Below, one piece after another: positions 49,201-61,405 of a DNA stretch of 64,000 bases; positions within the stretch are counted from its first letter, which is position 1, and each line of letters starts with the position of its first letter. The stretch comes from Kryptolebias marmoratus (lineage: Eukaryota > Chordata > Actinopteri > Cyprinodontiformes > Rivulidae): NCBI RefSeq assembly GCF_001649575.2, contig NC_051435.1:10743940-10807939 (forward strand). Direction: 5' to 3'. Below the pieces are notes generated by a model. That model saw nothing but the letters and a program-made list of their open reading frames with translations, had not been told where the DNA came from and ran no database searches. The translations under genes were made by a program, and so were the position numbers.

Positions 49201-50911
49201 TGTTCCCAGCCTCCGGTGCTGCTGCTGCTGCTCGTGTTGGTGCTGCTGTTGGTGCTCGGGCTGGGCGGAGCCATGGGGTGGGACAGCGGCACAGCAGGTG
49301 GCTGGAGAGGGTAACGAATACAACGGGAGTCAACTTTAAATCTACATGGAGAGGAAAGTGAGTCATTGAGTAATTTCATTGCGGCTTCGACGGCCAAACC
49401 GAGACATTTGTTTGAAGCCAAAGCGTCACATTTCTGAAAGACACTCAAATGTGGGCACAAAAATCTGCCTGAACGTGGCACGTTTCTGTCCCCATCACGC
49501 TTTAACGGTCCGCAGAAAGGGGTCCATGTTGGCATTGCTTTACTGTCTTAATGTCTATACATTAAATAAGCAACTCCTCTTCTGTGTTATTGCACAAGCC
49601 TCTCTATCCAACGCTTCTGTCGCGTGCATCTTTGTGCTTTACGTTCACAACAACCCAAATACCTTCATCTGACAAGGATTTATCATTTCCCTTACTATCT
49701 GACACCGCTGACCTCCCCCGTCACCCTCCTCCTTCCCTGACGAATCCCAAGGCGAGAGGAAGCTGCTGGAATCCCAAGCATGAAGTGGTGATAGGATTGA
49801 GCAACCCAAGTCAGGACTTCAGCCTAGAGGATCTTCTCCCGTGACCCCACTGGTCAACTGCCTCACATGCCTTCAGCGTGAAACAAGTCTGACCAACAGT
49901 GGCTTTAGGTGACTCAAGATTATTTGCTCCGTCGCTCACCTTCCCAATAAATAGAAAAGTCTGAATAATGCTTCATTAAAGTTTCATGTCAACCAGAAAG
50001 TTGAGCCTCAATTTTTTTTATTCCCACCCCCAAGTTTGTGATTTAGGAATGGCATTGTTTGTGTGTGCTCCTGCCAGACTCTGAGAGGGAGGGGGATTTT
50101 GTTTTCGTGCAGCTGCCTGCCCGGCAGCTCAGAAACAAGCAGCCCTGTGAGAGCCCGAGACATGGAGAGGATGGCATCTTATCAGCCAGCTCCAGACCAG
50201 CAGAGCCGTCACAGTCTCTCCGGAAATACACACAGGGTTTCCAGTAACAGGCCTCGCCCAATGCAGCTCCACGGCCACAGGATAACAACCTGAGGAGTGC
50301 AGAATCAATGTGCCTATGCAAATGTCTCAATTAAACAAAGTCCTTCACATCTGCAGGCAATTCACACACAGTGAGTCCGTGTTCAGTCAGTGAAATGATG
50401 TGCAGTAATAACACACAGATGATTAATAATGCACACCAAACACCCAGAGAGGAGCGGGCAAATGAATGGTTTGTTTGGACTGAAAGTAAAGTTGCTTAAA
50501 CAGGAATCAACCAAGGCTCCAGATCACCAGGCTAACAGAAACTGTTTACCTTTTTGGCTAAGTGATGCTAATAATGGTTAGCTCATAATTCAAAAACATT
50601 TATTGTGATGGGAAGCTGTGGGAGACAGAGTGTCCTCGTCTGCTTGTCTATCCCAGACATCAGTCCGAGAACCAGGACTCATTCACAGTCATCCTTTTAC
50701 ATCGTGAACAACAAAACAAATGCGCAACAATGCAGTATTTCTTTTCTTTTTAGCGAACATGAAGTTATTTCAGCGCTGTCGGGCACACCAATTTTTGCGA
50801 CTTTCTGACTTAGCTTAGAGAGCGACTTTAATGTCTGGGTTTTAATGAGTTTATATTCACCTGCTTGCGATATGGAGTCCTTAGGAGGTTGCCAGTATTT
50901 GCAAAAATCAT
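39142..50911 (-). CDS. rbms1: RBMS1, RNA-binding motif single-stranded-interacting protein 1, complete coding sequence
   Basis: A nuclear/cytoplasmic single-stranded DNA and RNA-binding protein of the MSSP family. Exons in order: 50861-50911, 49123-49301, 47020-47078, 46012-46103, 43572-43729, 41953-42032, 41320-41435, 40600-40649, 40416-40503, 40151-40201, 39505-39615, 39300-39377, 39142-39213. They total 1185 nt (394 residues plus TAG), with every phase matching. RRM1 (about 55-127) has RNP2 LYIRGL and RNP1 KGYGFVDF. RRM2 (about 134-205) has LYISNL and RGVGFARM. The C-terminal part is rich in Gln, Tyr, Pro and Met. The Ser-rich linker with GGWEHLSK favours RBMS1 over RBMS2 and RBMS3, and flanking cd302 and tank agree. 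The start is the ATG at 50911 (MIFANTGN). Confidence 0.95.
40416..41435 (-). CDS. rbms1: rbms1 exons 7-9: post-RRM basic segment and start of the C-terminal region
   Basis: 41320-41435 encodes [20 protein letters not shown]. 40600-40649 encodes [17 protein letters not shown]. 40416-40503 encodes [20 protein letters not shown] and VSAYQ. All are diagnostic of RBMS1/RBMS3-type proteins. Confidence 0.93.
43572..43729 (-). CDS. rbms1: rbms1 exon 5: RRM2
   Basis: It encodes [40 protein letters not shown] and AR, i.e. RNP2 and RNP1 of the second RRM. The next exon, 41953-42032 ([18 protein letters not shown]), completes the fold. Confidence 0.95.
44771..44809. repeat. perfect 17-bp inverted repeat with 5-nt loop
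   Basis: CCCCTGACCGCATTTCA at 44771-44787 is followed after TTGTT by its exact reverse complement at 44793-44809, within the rbms1 intron between exons 4 and 5. No coding function. Confidence 0.9.
46012..47078 (-). CDS. rbms1: rbms1 exons 3 and 4: rest of RRM1
   Basis: 47020-47078 encodes [19 protein letters not shown]. 46012-46103 encodes [20 protein letters not shown] (RNP1) and NGVQAQMAK. The donor of the first lies inside a GT repeat. Confidence 0.94.
49123..49301 (-). CDS. rbms1: rbms1 exon 2: Ser-rich linker and start of RRM1
   Basis: It encodes [15 protein letters not shown], a Ser run, WEHLSK and [20 protein letters not shown] (RNP2). A CTG/GTG-type triplet run encodes the Ser stretch. 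The acceptor CCTCTCCAG|CCACCT gives phase 0, matching exon 1, and the donor GCC|GTGAGT is in phase 2. Confidence 0.92.
50861..50911 (-). CDS. rbms1: rbms1 first coding exon
   Basis: It encodes [17 protein letters not shown], 17 codons ending in phase 0 at CAG|GTGAAT, a short alternative N-terminus. The other vertebrate first exon (with MYPQYATYYYPQYLQ) was not found in this window. Confidence 0.8.
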
Positions 50912-51099
50912 TCTCGCTCGGGGATAGTTTCACGTGAATACAAAAAAAGGAAAAATCACGAAATACATGAAACTCCGCGCACAAGTTGGAAACTGATAGT
51001 GAAAGATGTCCTGTTTATTCCGTCAAAAGAACGAAACATACGTCTCTGTCCATACTTGCTGGATACATATCCTTGTTAGACTATTCGGTAACCAAAAAA

Positions 51100-51270
51100 A
51101 AAAAAAAAAAAAACCGCGTATATCGTCCCAACTTCGGTCGCCCAGCCCTGTTAGTCTGACTGGCGGCTTCATTGATTTGCAGTCACCGCTGCCCGGACCG
51201 ACGCTGCTGCCGTGGGGCAAACCATTTTGCGTCTTTTGTAGGGGGTCGAACCTTTGGGCGAGGTTACCAA
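51100..51270 (-). promoter_or_regulatory. likely rbms1 promoter-proximal region
   Basis: A CpG-richer, GC-richer patch (around 51125-51245) immediately upstream of the first coding exon, standing out from AT-rich surroundings. No TATA box was assigned, and the start site is unknown. Confidence 0.35.
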
Positions 51271-54200
51271 AAACCTAAATAACTTATATATAGCTTATAT
51301 ATTTTATGATAAATAGGATTTTTAATAAGGTACAAATCGCGTACTGACAGTTAATAATGTTTCAAATGTCTTTGTAAAGAAAACACAAGATCACAAAACG
51401 CGTTGTCCCCCTGCGATCCTGATAGTTCAATAAAGGGTGCATACCAAACGTTCCAGTGTGTCTAAGGTGGTCCAGGATTTGAAGAGATAGTAAAACCTTT
51501 TTTTCTTCATTAAAAAAAAAAAGTAGGATAGGTGTTATTTGCATAAAGTACTAATGTAACAACGGACCTAATGTGCTTAAAGAGGCCCTAAAAGAAGACA
51601 CATACATGCCTGGAAAGCTAATAATTATCTGAGTTTCATCTTTTTTTTTAACTTTTTAAAATCTGTTTTTCAAGAGACAGACTAGATGTATACGAGTGCA
51701 TGACAGACTCTTATAAAATGCATATGCATTTATGTAATTTAATTTGCCACAGAGAAGCAGCTTAAGTAGATAACAGCAGAAAAGTGTTTCTATCCTGATG
51801 CAAAGACCGGTCAGTAGACGCACTGATTTTCAACCTAACTAATATAAACAGTTGGCAGTACAGTAATGACTTTCAACTAGGTTTTCAAACACAATTCAAA
51901 CTGATTGTGTTGTTATTATTTGTAAAATATATTGTTTTTATTTTCAGCACTTTACACGTCTACTTCCGTTGTGCATGTTGGTGTGGACAGAACGTGGCAA
52001 ACGTGGCAGTAAAATCCTCTGGAAATAGATCCATATTTGGGTTGAAACTCCACAGGGAAATTGGGAAAATATGTTCGCCGGCTTTGTTCATGAACCAAGC
52101 CTTAAAGAGCCACATGGATGCGGGCTAAAAATTTGCTGGAAGAGGCGGCTTCTATAATGGATTTTGCCCTGCACGACCCTCTTTATGTGAGTGATGGTTG
52201 GTTGTGGGCATAAAATGTGTGCAAGTGTTTCTTTATTGGAGCAGGCAAAATGGGGCTATAAATCAAAGGCAATTTAACACCTTCTGATTAGAAAACCAAT
52301 ATTGTTCCGCTTTTATGCTCCCTCTAAACAGTTTCTTTGGAGGTCAGCTGTCTGATCAGTTCATCAAACTACGTCGGCGCAAAAAAAAGGAGCGAAAACA
52401 TTTGAGGGATGCTGTGTATAGAGGCGTTTAATAATAGTGACTGAAACGATCCCCATGAGCCCGCTGTGACACCATTGAACCTGTAATGAACAGTTCAGCT
52501 CATTTAGGTGTAAGCCAACCTAAATGAAACAAAAGGTCACTCGTCTTGTAGAGAAGTTCATTAGGCCAACAGGAGCCATTAGGTCAGACATTAGAGGAAA
52601 GGGATTGAAGTCTGATTCAGCTCTTTTTATCCAGGATGTTGGGGGCTGGGCGGGTCAGGGTAGCCAGAGAGGCACTCAAATCACCTTTTACAAGACTGAA
52701 AGAAAAGGTTATCTCTGATACAAGCCTTTGCAAAACTAAAATAAACCCCATTCATGGGAAAACAATTAGAACTGCAATCCACACCACCATTCACACTTAG
52801 ATTATATTTAATATTTTAAGATAAATCCCTAAAATGAGTTGAACACCGCACAAAGAAGGTTTTTTTTTAAATATAAAATAGCAATGGAAGAACAGTCAGT
52901 AGGGTGCGTATCGTTTCCCTTGAAGGAGATCTTCGTAGATCATAATGGCGCTTTTGATTGCACACACACAACTGCTAAAACAAGCACAAACATGCATGTT
53001 TGGAAAGATTACAAGATTACCGAGACACAAACCCATTCACACAAAGACACACAAGCTTGAACTCACTCACACACACTGGGTATTTCCAAAGGAAATTATT
53101 AAGCAAGGTTATACTAAGGCACTGTGCTACTTTGCTACTTGCTCTTGCTCTTCCATGAACTCGTGAAAACACAACTCAGTCAGTAAACGAGTAAATGAAA
53201 AAAATTAAAAAACGTGTTGTTCTCTTCTCTCCTCACAAAGAACAACAACAACAGTGCTGACAGTCTCACAGCTCAGCCTGAAAGAGGCTTCTCTGTCCTG
53301 GTGGTTCAGCTTGCTGGGTTTAAAATGATTACGGATGCTTTAAATTTCATGGTAGAATAAAAGGTTTGGAGGGGCTAAATTAGTCACACAAAAACTAAAG
53401 GCCTAGCCAGAGTTTGAAACTGAGATGATCTACTTTTGAAAAATAAAATTTTTGCTTTTCTGCACTTAATAATAAAAGGTCTCGCAAAATCTCTTAGTGT
53501 TTGTTGGTATTTACAGACTGGACCTCCTTTGGTTTGAACCTAAGAACTGTGGTTACAGTCTGCTTGAACACCTTTTGGAAATTTGGCAAAAAAGACGGCA
53601 CATTCCCACAGTTCCTGGCTGAAACAGATGAAAATAAAACTACATATGCTACACATTGCATTGATTTGTTTTACTACAACTACTGTGTTTTTTATGTAAA
53701 ATAATCATCATATCGTTAGTTTCAAAGTTTGTCAGTTTTATTCAAGCTGAATAGTTATGTAAATAAGATGAATTAAACCACATCAGTAAAACTGGTTTCA
53801 CATTCAGTTCTTTCTTTCACTTCCGAAGAATCATCACAAAGTGGTCTTTAATGGATCCACACTTTGGCTGGTGGTTCAGCTCACTTTCATTCAAAAAGAG
53901 TCTACAAAGAAAGGTTTTGTGATAACTAAGAAATACTTTGCACATCATGGTTGAGCTAATTATAAACTGTAAGGTTCTTTCAGACTTCATTGTAGTTTCT
54001 CATCATGTGATGCGTTAATCAACTTGAATACCTGAATACATTTAAGGTAATTCTCTGGTCTGGCTCAATGTTTCTCTCTCCAGAGAGAAGCTGCCTGAAA
54101 AAAAAAACAATATGTTGAGTGCAGAAAACTAGCACGACTGTCACTAAAAGAGAATTTAACTATACATAAAAAAAGTTTTTTACCTCGTTCTACAATACAG

Positions 54201-55254
54201 TATTTCATACACTGTCTTCTTTTGCATCTTAGCTTCTAAAACAGTCCTCTCCTGTACAAATCTGTTGGGCTTTCATTCACATTAGCCCCAGATATATTTG
54301 GCACATATTTGGAAGCTTTCTGACGAATTAGAAATAGCTTGAGGAAGGGTTTCATTGCGGAACTCGGACAAATGTCAAATTGTCCCACAAGGCTACTGTG
54401 AGCACAAAGGCAGCTCTCTGAGGCTTGACTCTGACATAAAAAGCAGTAGTGCCCCAGGGTGGTTTCATTGTGAACATTTTGCTGCCTGGCAACTCTCCAA
54501 ACTTTATTGTAAACATTGTGTATGCTGGTGCTCGGCTTTGACATAATGCCATTGTCCACACTGTCACTGCAGCAGTGAATGCATTCACCTGACAATAAAG
54601 TTTGAAGTCCACTTTAATGGAAGGAGCCTAAAAAACTCATTTTAACCAATGTAATATATATTTGCCTAAATTTTAAAGATTGAACTTTGTCTTAAAATGA
54701 TCGATTAGTAAAACAAAGTCAACTTATTGTGTCATTTGGATAATTCTGAGTGCAAAATTATAAATATTTTTTGCCTCTTTATCCCAAGAGGCATGTTTTG
54801 TCCGACGCCAACGCAGCAGCTACGAACCAGAATAAACTGGTTTTATGTTTTATGAATTTTAGCCCAAAAAGTCTGTTAAACAATGAACCTCATTGTCAGA
54901 CTTTCTTTGGTTTTAGAGTCGTATAACTAAAATAATCAAGGGACTTTCCAAACCCTTTTTTAACCTCTTTCACTGTCGCAGTTCGTTTTGCTGCATTTGC
55001 ACTGCACTCTTTTAAAAGCCTCTTTGCATACGAGAAGAAACACTTTGAAAGGTATAAAGAAAAACAGTTTAAAGCAAGAATGGGTGCATGTTTGTTTAAT
55101 ATTTGTTGTCAGCAAGTAGATATGAGTATATTGGTCAAGATAAACCGGAAACGTTGGTCAATGGGAAACATCTCGCTGATTTTGAGGTAAATAGAAAGCA
55201 GGTCAGAAACAAGATTTGTTATTAACAGAGCAACTTATAAAAGGCAAAGGCAAG

Positions 55255-55316
55255 TTTTGAACCTGCGACCTTCTTGCTGCGAGGCAACAGTGTTAACCCA
55301 CCTGTGTCACCCTACA
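55255..55316 (-). repeat. tRNA-derived SINE fragment
   Basis: The minus strand reads GTTAACACTGTTGCCTCGCA followed by GCAAGAAGGTCGCAGGTTCA. This is the head of a widespread fish SINE with a tRNA-like B box (GGTTCAAA). Only about 60 bp are preserved. Confidence 0.6.
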
Positions 55317-58300
55317 GCACTTCAAGAAGCCCTAATTTGAGATGTACTGAGGTTGTGTTGCCTTGTGGTCAGATGAATCATTGTTTAACACTTACATTGA
55401 ATTATTCTCCAGTTGGTCACTTTAAATGCTCTAGCATTTGTGTTATTATGAGCAAATGCAGCATGACATCTACAAATATTAAAACAAAACAAAACATTTA
55501 AACAGCCTCCTAAGATATGCAACATCCTGGTTTTTGGTTTGCAGACACTGGGGGTACTAATATTGTTGTTATTTGAACTATTCCTATCAAGTATTTGGTA
55601 TTAAAATGTTGACATCATATTTTTTTGAGCTGATTCTGACATTGAAATAGCATTTTATTCACAGGATGATCAAGTTTTGATGTCTGACAAAGTATTCATT
55701 ACTGTAAAAATTAAAATAAATATAGGCCTAAAGTCAAATAAGCTAAAATCTACCATTAGAAAATGTTTTGCCTCCATTTTTGTGGCTGTAAAATCAGATA
55801 TTAAAAGTGGTGCAAATATATATTGCCAAGTTATGTCAGTCAGGTTTTTGAAGAAAGGTAGTGGCAGAAGTTAGCTTCCTTCATGTTTACTATCTTGTAA
55901 TTTTCTTTTATTGAGACATTTGCTGGTTAGTTTTATGTTTACAGGAAAAGGGAGAGACCCTCCTCAGGCTATCAATCAGGAAATTCCTTAAGCACACAGG
56001 AAGACTTAGGAAACTATGAGAAGGATGGGTGTGAAAACAAAATCCTTTAGTCTGGAACAGATCTTTAAAAATCCTGTACAGCTGACAGTCTGAAAAGACC
56101 CTGTACAAACCACCCATATATATCAACTTTATAATAATCCCAGAGCTGTCGTATCTACTTTTGGACTTTCAAACCAATCCCCATCACCTCCCTTTTCAAA
56201 TAACTAAAAGACCTCGAGGCAAAAGCTGTCACCAAAACAGTACCGTTTGCAGCTCTGCTTTCACACATTTTAAGGAAAAAGAAAAACACATTGCATCACT
56301 TCAATGTGAGATCAGTCTTATAATTAAATTATGAGTCACAGTACAGTTGAGATGATGTATCGGTTTCTTTTTGCATACTTCTCCTTGATGTCATGCATGT
56401 TGGTGCCATTATTATTTTACTTTCCCCTCAGAGTTTGTGCATCCATTTCTAGCCAGCTTTTTTCTCATTCTCTTTCACCTCCCTCTGGGCTCCTGAAATC
56501 TGATCTGCTGTTTCTCCTCGCATTCTTCCTCTCCCCTCCTCCCATGTGCATGCCAGAGTCCTCAGCTCTGCCCTCTGTCAGACTTTAGGTTTCTGCAGAC
56601 CTACAGCGGATTGTTTATTCTGCTGGACACGGAGGAAACATGGATGGACCCTTCATTGGCTTGAGATTTACCGCTGAGCCAGGCCTCTGAAATAATGGGG
56701 TTTGACTGCTTGGGGACTTTGGGTTGATACATGATGATACAATAATCCAGAGAAACAATGACCTACATAATGGATGCATAAAATTTTACATACTGAGGTA
56801 ATCATGAAGAGACATCATCTTTGCATAAAATGATGAGTTTAAAGTTATAGCAGATATAAAAATGTTTCAGAAAACAGTTTCTCAACCTAAAATAACCTTT
56901 CTGCTAATTTTAGCAGAAACTAAACATCCACAGTATGTCCATTTTAAAGCGATAGATCAGATCTTTTGAAGTGGAGTTCTGTGGATGATATGAATAAAAA
57001 ATATATTACATATTCACATGGAAAGCAATAGTTATTTGCAAGTGCAAACAGTAGTAGCTGTAGCGCTGCCAATGCACACATAAGGCAAATATTATAATAT
57101 TTCTGTTAACCATGTAATGTGAAACTGACTGTTAGGTAAAGGTTTATAAAATAGTGTTCACATAAACCACAATGAAACTTTTGAGATGGTAAATGTGGTA
57201 AGATAGCAGCAATCCACTTTAGCCTTCGCCAAATAATATTAGCTTGTCAGAATTCAACTTTATTTCTCCAGACTGATATCATTCAAAGAGCTATCTACAA
57301 CAGGTAAGATATTTTTTGTTCATAACATTGCCACAGAGCCTCAATTTAAAACAAATATCTGAACTATCCCTTTCAGAGGGCCACATAAATCTCTGTAGGT
57401 TTCATGGTGACAGGGTTTAAAACAAACACCACGCAGCAGTGCAATCCTCTTCCTTCTGCATGTGGCTGAGTAAAGTACAAATATTGAGGCTTCACAATAC
57501 AGGAAATGCACTTGTTGATGGAAAATCAAGATAAAGGATAAACATACACACACGCACACACCTTTCAGGCTATGTGCTCACAGTAATGCTTGCTGGATGT
57601 TTGTAGAGGCAATTGTGTGTGGAAGAGTAAAGAAAGTTTACTGAGTTCAAAGTTTCGAGGAAACAGAAAGAAATCAACCAGAGCAAAAAAAATTTACGAG
57701 AGATAGGATCCAAAGATTTGTCTCTCTGCTCTCTTTCATGTGAACTATTTTAAGTTTTTAATGATTGCATTGCAGGTAATTTATTATTTTTTAAATCACT
57801 TAATGTGTTTAAGAGTCAGAGTGACAGAATTTCCTTCTTAAGTAAATAGGAACAAAGACAGAATTGTGAACCCAATAGAAAGAGAAAATGGTAATTGAGG
57901 TAAATGATTGTGTGGTCATTGAAATGACTCATTTGCCTCAGTCAGTGTTCAGTTCAGTAACATCAGGGCTTATCACCACACCACAGGCTGAGTGACAATT
58001 TTCTTTCCTGGAACCACAAGACCAGGGTTGTATCAGACTTCCACAAGTTCAAAGCGACCTTGAGAACAAAAAAAGAAATACGTGAAACCCTGACGGTGTC
58101 CTGAGGTTCTTTTAGAGGAAGCCAAAGTTTGAATTTGGGTAGTTTGTGGCGGCTCGGGTCTGCAAGTCATTCTCGGCAGGAGCAGAGGTTGAGGTTGGAA
58201 TGTCAGCTGGGGTCAGAGATGAAAAACTCGGTAAAGGGACTCGGGGGAAATGACTGCAAGAGGAGGCTGATCACTGAACCCCCACCACCACCTTCCTACG

Positions 58301-59117
58301 ATAAACAGGTCACATGAAGGTCTGCACTAACTCAGCTCGATGACAGAGACAAGAAATGCTTTTTCATTTGGGGACACTTTTAAAATGACTCAGGAAACTC
58401 AACACTCATGTTCTCCCTGTGTATAATAGAAAAACTAAAAGGAAGCTTGGTTCTAACACAAGCAATCCCAAAAAAAGCCCAGTTCCTTAAAGAAAAAAAA
58501 AGAAACACGCCTGTTAGAATTTCTCAGATTATACCAGCATTGGGAAATATGTTCATGTTAAATCAGAAAGTAAGAAATACTAATCCATATGTACAATAAA
58601 ACAACTGCAGTACTATGATAAAGACCATGCATTTTCTTTACATCAAAAAGTCACTCTTAGCTGCCCTCTACTGGTTCAACTTTGAGGACTCAGATTATCT
58701 GAATTTTGCTTTGAGCAGCCTAGTCATGGTCACATTTACAAAAGGCCAGGCTAGATTCAAAAAACTTCAGATTTTTTTTTTTTTGCAGGCATGTGAGGTT
58801 TATCATAAACCACGACTAATGAGACAAGACAACAAGACAGACTCTTCAGTGTCAGCATAGCTTTGGACTCGCTCTCTGTATGCTCACGCAGGGGGGGGAA
58901 GAATGGTTTTAGATGTGAACATGCTCAGCTGGATGGTTGCAAAACAGTCTCTCCAATAAAAACCCCAGCAGAACGAGCTCAGTCAGGTCCATCACAGCTC
59001 CAGAAATATAAAGGAGGATGACATTATTTCCATCAGAGCTCATTAAACTCAGAGTTCATGCCAAACCCTAGTTTTCCTGGCAGGAAGTTAAATACGTGAC
59101 ACCGCAGAGATACATTT

Positions 59118-59120
<3 letters not shown>

Positions 59121-59190
<70 letters not shown>
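59121..59190. repeat. compound (CT)n-(AT)n microsatellite
   Basis: About 14 CT units, a short CTAT transition, and then about 16 AT units. Confidence 0.95.
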
Positions 59191-59192
<2 letters not shown>

Positions 59193-60105
59193 GTATGGGG
59201 ATATAATATAAATACCATTGTGCAGTGTGTATAAAACTGTGTGTACATGCAGCCTTAAATAAACCCGTGCCTTTATGCATTTATTACTTCCAAATTGTTA
59301 CTCGTTACTATTTGTGAAAAAAGTGTAGGAAAATTCAGTTATTGATCAAATTAATAAAAAAACCTATGAGACCTGTTGTGGCCTTTGAAGGACCTGAGCC
59401 TTTGTGGCATTAGCCCAGCTCACCTCTCTGACATGCAACATTTTGTACAAATACTTTTCGAGAGTGCTGATGCCTTAACACAGAACGTGTAGGAGATTCT
59501 TTCTGTCAAACTCAAAACATAAAAATAGACAAAAGAACCACAGGTGCACCTTTGGCATTTTCTGCATTCAGGCAGCAGAAGTCCATCTTGCACCACCTCT
59601 TGCTGCTTCTCTTTCTCGTATACAAACCCATATATTTCCTGTAATCCTAAATTTCTTGACCTGGTTCACCTTAAATGAAATAAAGAAGAACATAAATGAA
59701 CATAAATATAAACCAATCAAAACCTTAGACAAATTCTAAATATTAACATGCATGAAAATGATGCATGGCTCCTGCATATGTTGCAAAATACACTCAACAA
59801 TTGCCCTGCTTAAAATAAATTTAAATACTGCACCAGTTCCCAAGCCTGCATTAAAACGGACCTAAAACTCACACATTGTGGTAAATAATGATTTACAAAT
59901 AAGCTGTAACTAAACTAAAGTGTTATCAACTTATTTTGCATGTGATCTTGTCATCTATAAGAGCCCTGTGCTCGTACAGTGTTCAAATTCAAGAAGTTTT
60001 TATTGGAAAGCAAAAAAAAGCTGCTAAATTAAACAACTTTTATACGTCAAACAAATCAGTTGCAGTTCTTTTGGCAAGGCTTTGCACAAAGCTCAATCAG
60101 ATAGA

Positions 60106-60125
60106 ACAACAACAACAACAACAAC
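60106..60125. repeat. (CAA)n repeat upstream of tank
   Basis: Seven CAA/AAC units followed by an A run, just upstream of the GC-rich tank promoter. Confidence 0.85.
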
Positions 60126-60257
60126 AAAAAAAGGTTTGCAAAGTAACAAGGCATAAAAGTGAAGTTTGGGGCCGATTTTCACATGCAGCAGAGAGTCGGT
60201 TTGCAGACGCGTAGGCTGGAAGAACCCTCAGCCCTGCGCTCCTCGGAGCTCGACGCT

Positions 60258-60264
60258 GATTGGC
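60258..60264 (-). promoter_or_regulatory. CCAAT box (reverse orientation) upstream of tank
   Basis: GATTGGC, the reverse complement of GCCAATC, is the classical NF-Y site. It is 200 bp upstream of the tank leader-exon donor in a GC-rich patch. Confidence 0.5.
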
Positions 60265-60298
60265 TCGGACCGAGCGAAGGCGGAAGTCCGCAGAGCAG

Positions 60299-60322
60299 GG
60301 GGATTCCCCGAGGGAAGTTCCC
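60299..60322. promoter_or_regulatory. two adjacent palindromic NF-kB-like sites upstream of tank
   Basis: GGGGATTCCCC at 60299-60309 and GGGAAGTTCCC at 60312-60322. The first fits the kB consensus GGGRNWYYCC, and the second fits it with one relaxed position. Their centres are 13 bp apart, about 35 bp downstream of a CCAAT box and about 150 bp before the leader-exon donor. Confidence 0.6.
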
Positions 60323-60379
60323 AACTCGAACTGGGCTATGTAAAACACACATTACCATATCCTCTACCAGCGCTTCGTA

Positions 60380-60465
60380 ACTTTACATCCGACAGAGAGC
60401 AGGCGAACGGTGCCGCGGCCGTGTCAAAACAACATATTCGACTTTAAGGAGAAACTTGAATGAAG
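60380..60465 (+). other. tank: tank leader exon (5' limit uncertain)
   Basis: GC-rich sequence ending in a good donor GAATGAAG|GTAAGA at 60465/60466, immediately followed by CGCG-rich DNA. It is likely the first exon. An ATG at 60460-60462 spans its end and is in frame with the tank coding sequence after splicing. Confidence 0.6.
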
Positions 60466-61306
60466 GTAAGAGGTCGCTCGCGCGCGCTCGCTCGCTCGCC
60501 GACCGTCACCCCGGCAGCCAGAAACGGATCCGTCCGCGGAGCTCGGGTCACCGAACACCGGTTGAATGCATCACACGAAGGCAGTCCTAGAATACGGAAC
60601 TATGCCGAGTACTTTTTCTGTTTTTCTTTTCTTTTTTTTAAATGGCACTTTAAAGCTAATCGCGAACGCGTCCCGGCTGGTATTATTTCTATTTTCTGTT
60701 TCTAAGTCAGCCCGCTGATCCAGGATCAGCTCAACTCTGACATTTTCCATGGAGAGCACTGAATAATTGATGGAGAGCTCTTGATAAGACTGCCACCAGC
60801 CTCTTTATTATCACTGCTACCTGTCCCAGGAGTAAATATGGACCTATAGTTGTCTCAAAGTTGTTTAAAGGCTGCTTAGTATTAAAACAAGGCAATAATT
60901 AGTGGAAGATACTGCATACTTATTTGTCTAAGCTGTTCGGTGCTCATCTGTATTAACCACAAAACTAGAACTGGGGCACTGACATGTAAAAGCAGCTTTT
61001 ATTTCCACCTAAATTACAAGAAAAATGCCAGCTATCATCAAGATTGCTTAATCAGGCTTGGCACAGTTTTCTTCATTGCAGCTGCTGCTTATTTCAACAA
61101 GCCACCTCATTTTGCAACAATTTCTAGAGTGATGAACTAGTTTTTGTTATCTTTGTATATAAAAGTAAGCCTACGCATGCCCAATTTTTTTTTCTGGTTT
61201 TGTGTTTTAGGAGCGATTTTCTGTGGAAGCACCTGTAACACAGTTGACCTCTTCCCCTCGTAGGGCTCATGTCTGCCGTGTCAGTGATGGTCGCGGAGCA
61301 CAAGGC

Positions 61307-61405
61307 ATGGAAAAGAACATCGGAGACCAGCTCAACAAAGCTTTCGAAGCTTATCGCCAAGCCTCCATCGAAAAGGACAATGCTCAAAAGGAGCTGAAGA
61401 AAATG
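61307..61405 (+). CDS. tank: tank first conserved coding exon
   Basis: 33 codons, ending in phase 0 at ATG|GTAATG. The exon probably begins at 61211 (acceptor TGTTTTAG|GAGCG), and a second AG acceptor at 61261-61262 (CGTAG|GGCTC) is possible. The whole 61211-61306 stretch is also open in the same frame. Confidence 0.9.

Larger units (their letters stand above)
51300..60150. other. intergenic region between rbms1 and tank (divergent genes), no gene recognised
   Basis: About 9 kb of AT-rich DNA. It holds a tRNA-type SINE fragment (55255-55316), a CT/AT microsatellite (59121-59190) and short unrecognised open frames. Alternative upstream rbms1 first exons could lie here, but I saw none. Confidence 0.6.
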
